Source: CAYTSA01 sp964440345
GTDB taxonomy: Bacteria; Desulfobacterota; Desulfovibrionia; Desulfovibrionales; Desulfovibrionaceae
Assembly: GCA_964440345.1 (NCBI GenBank)
Contig: CAYTSA010000061.1
Coordinates: 1-23,732, forward strand
Direction of reading: 5' to 3'
DNA length: 23,732 bases
Shown: positions 23,719 through 23,732 of the stretch, one piece after another
How positions within the stretch are numbered: position 1 is the stretch's first letter
How the letters are laid out: each line of letters starts with the position of its first letter
Notes under the pieces: generated by a model
What the model was told of the DNA's origin: nothing
The model's database searches: none
Seen by the model: only the letters and a program-made list of their open reading frames with translations
Translations under genes and position numbers: made by a program

Positions 23719-23732
23719 TTTGGAAAACCAAA
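23719..23732. repeat. Short palindrome at the window end
   Basis: TTTGG AAAA CCAAA forms a 5-bp inverted repeat ending at the last base. It may be part of a promoter or operator for the minus-strand gene, but the window ends here and it could be chance. Confidence 0.25.

Overview
The window looks like chromosome of a moderately GC-rich, Gram-negative bacterium, most likely a Desulfovibrio-like delta-proteobacterium (Desulfovibrionales). This assignment is by recognition of protein style, not by a search: the short basic S21, the rpsU-yqeY-mutS2-dnaG-rpoD order, a GlnRS, a YuxH-type EAL-HDOD protein and a ClpV-type ATPase. I see no rRNA, tRNA, CRISPR array, prophage or complete insertion sequence.

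Layout. (1) Positions 172-7244, minus strand: an expanded macromolecular-synthesis operon reading rpsU > yqeY > mutS2 > dnaG > rpoD. It has a recognisable sigma70 promoter, an internal hairpin/T-run that can act as an attenuator after rpsU, an 8-base dnaG/rpoD overlap and a bidirectional terminator after rpoD. (2) 7260-10441, minus strand: otsA-like trehalose-phosphate synthase overlapping rsmA, then the HU gene with a 66-residue single-span membrane protein 21 bases behind it, ending in an intrinsic terminator. (3) 10534-12931, plus strand: an orphan ATP-grasp protein, a periplasmic solute-binding protein, and a small secreted cysteine-rich protein whose promoter implies a leaderless mRNA. 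(4) 12932-14250: a non-coding block packed with palindromic repeats, followed by a transposase-like protein of the IS1595/ISXO2 type that appears to lack its catalytic acidic residues. (5) 14356-17388, plus strand: two signalling genes, an EAL-HDOD protein with a degenerate EAL domain and a REC-PAS-PAS-GGDEF diguanylate cyclase. (6) 17435-19193: glnS with its own promoter. (7) 19388-23578, minus strand: a ClpV/TssH-like AAA+ protein and a polytopic GT-C-type glycosyltransferase-like protein.

The most unusual material is a mosaic repeat family made of two modules. A 103-bp module occurs at 13086-13188 and, inverted, at 19251-19353 (4 differences). A roughly 70-bp module occurs at 19191-19259 and 22105-22174, and in both cases it begins at the TAG stop codon of the upstream gene in the same orientation. 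The other notable items are the catalytically altered transposase relative next to the first repeat, and the ClpV-like protein whose second AAA+ domain has lost its Walker B glutamate, sensor-1 asparagine and arginine finger. The core genes are housekeeping functions and look intact.
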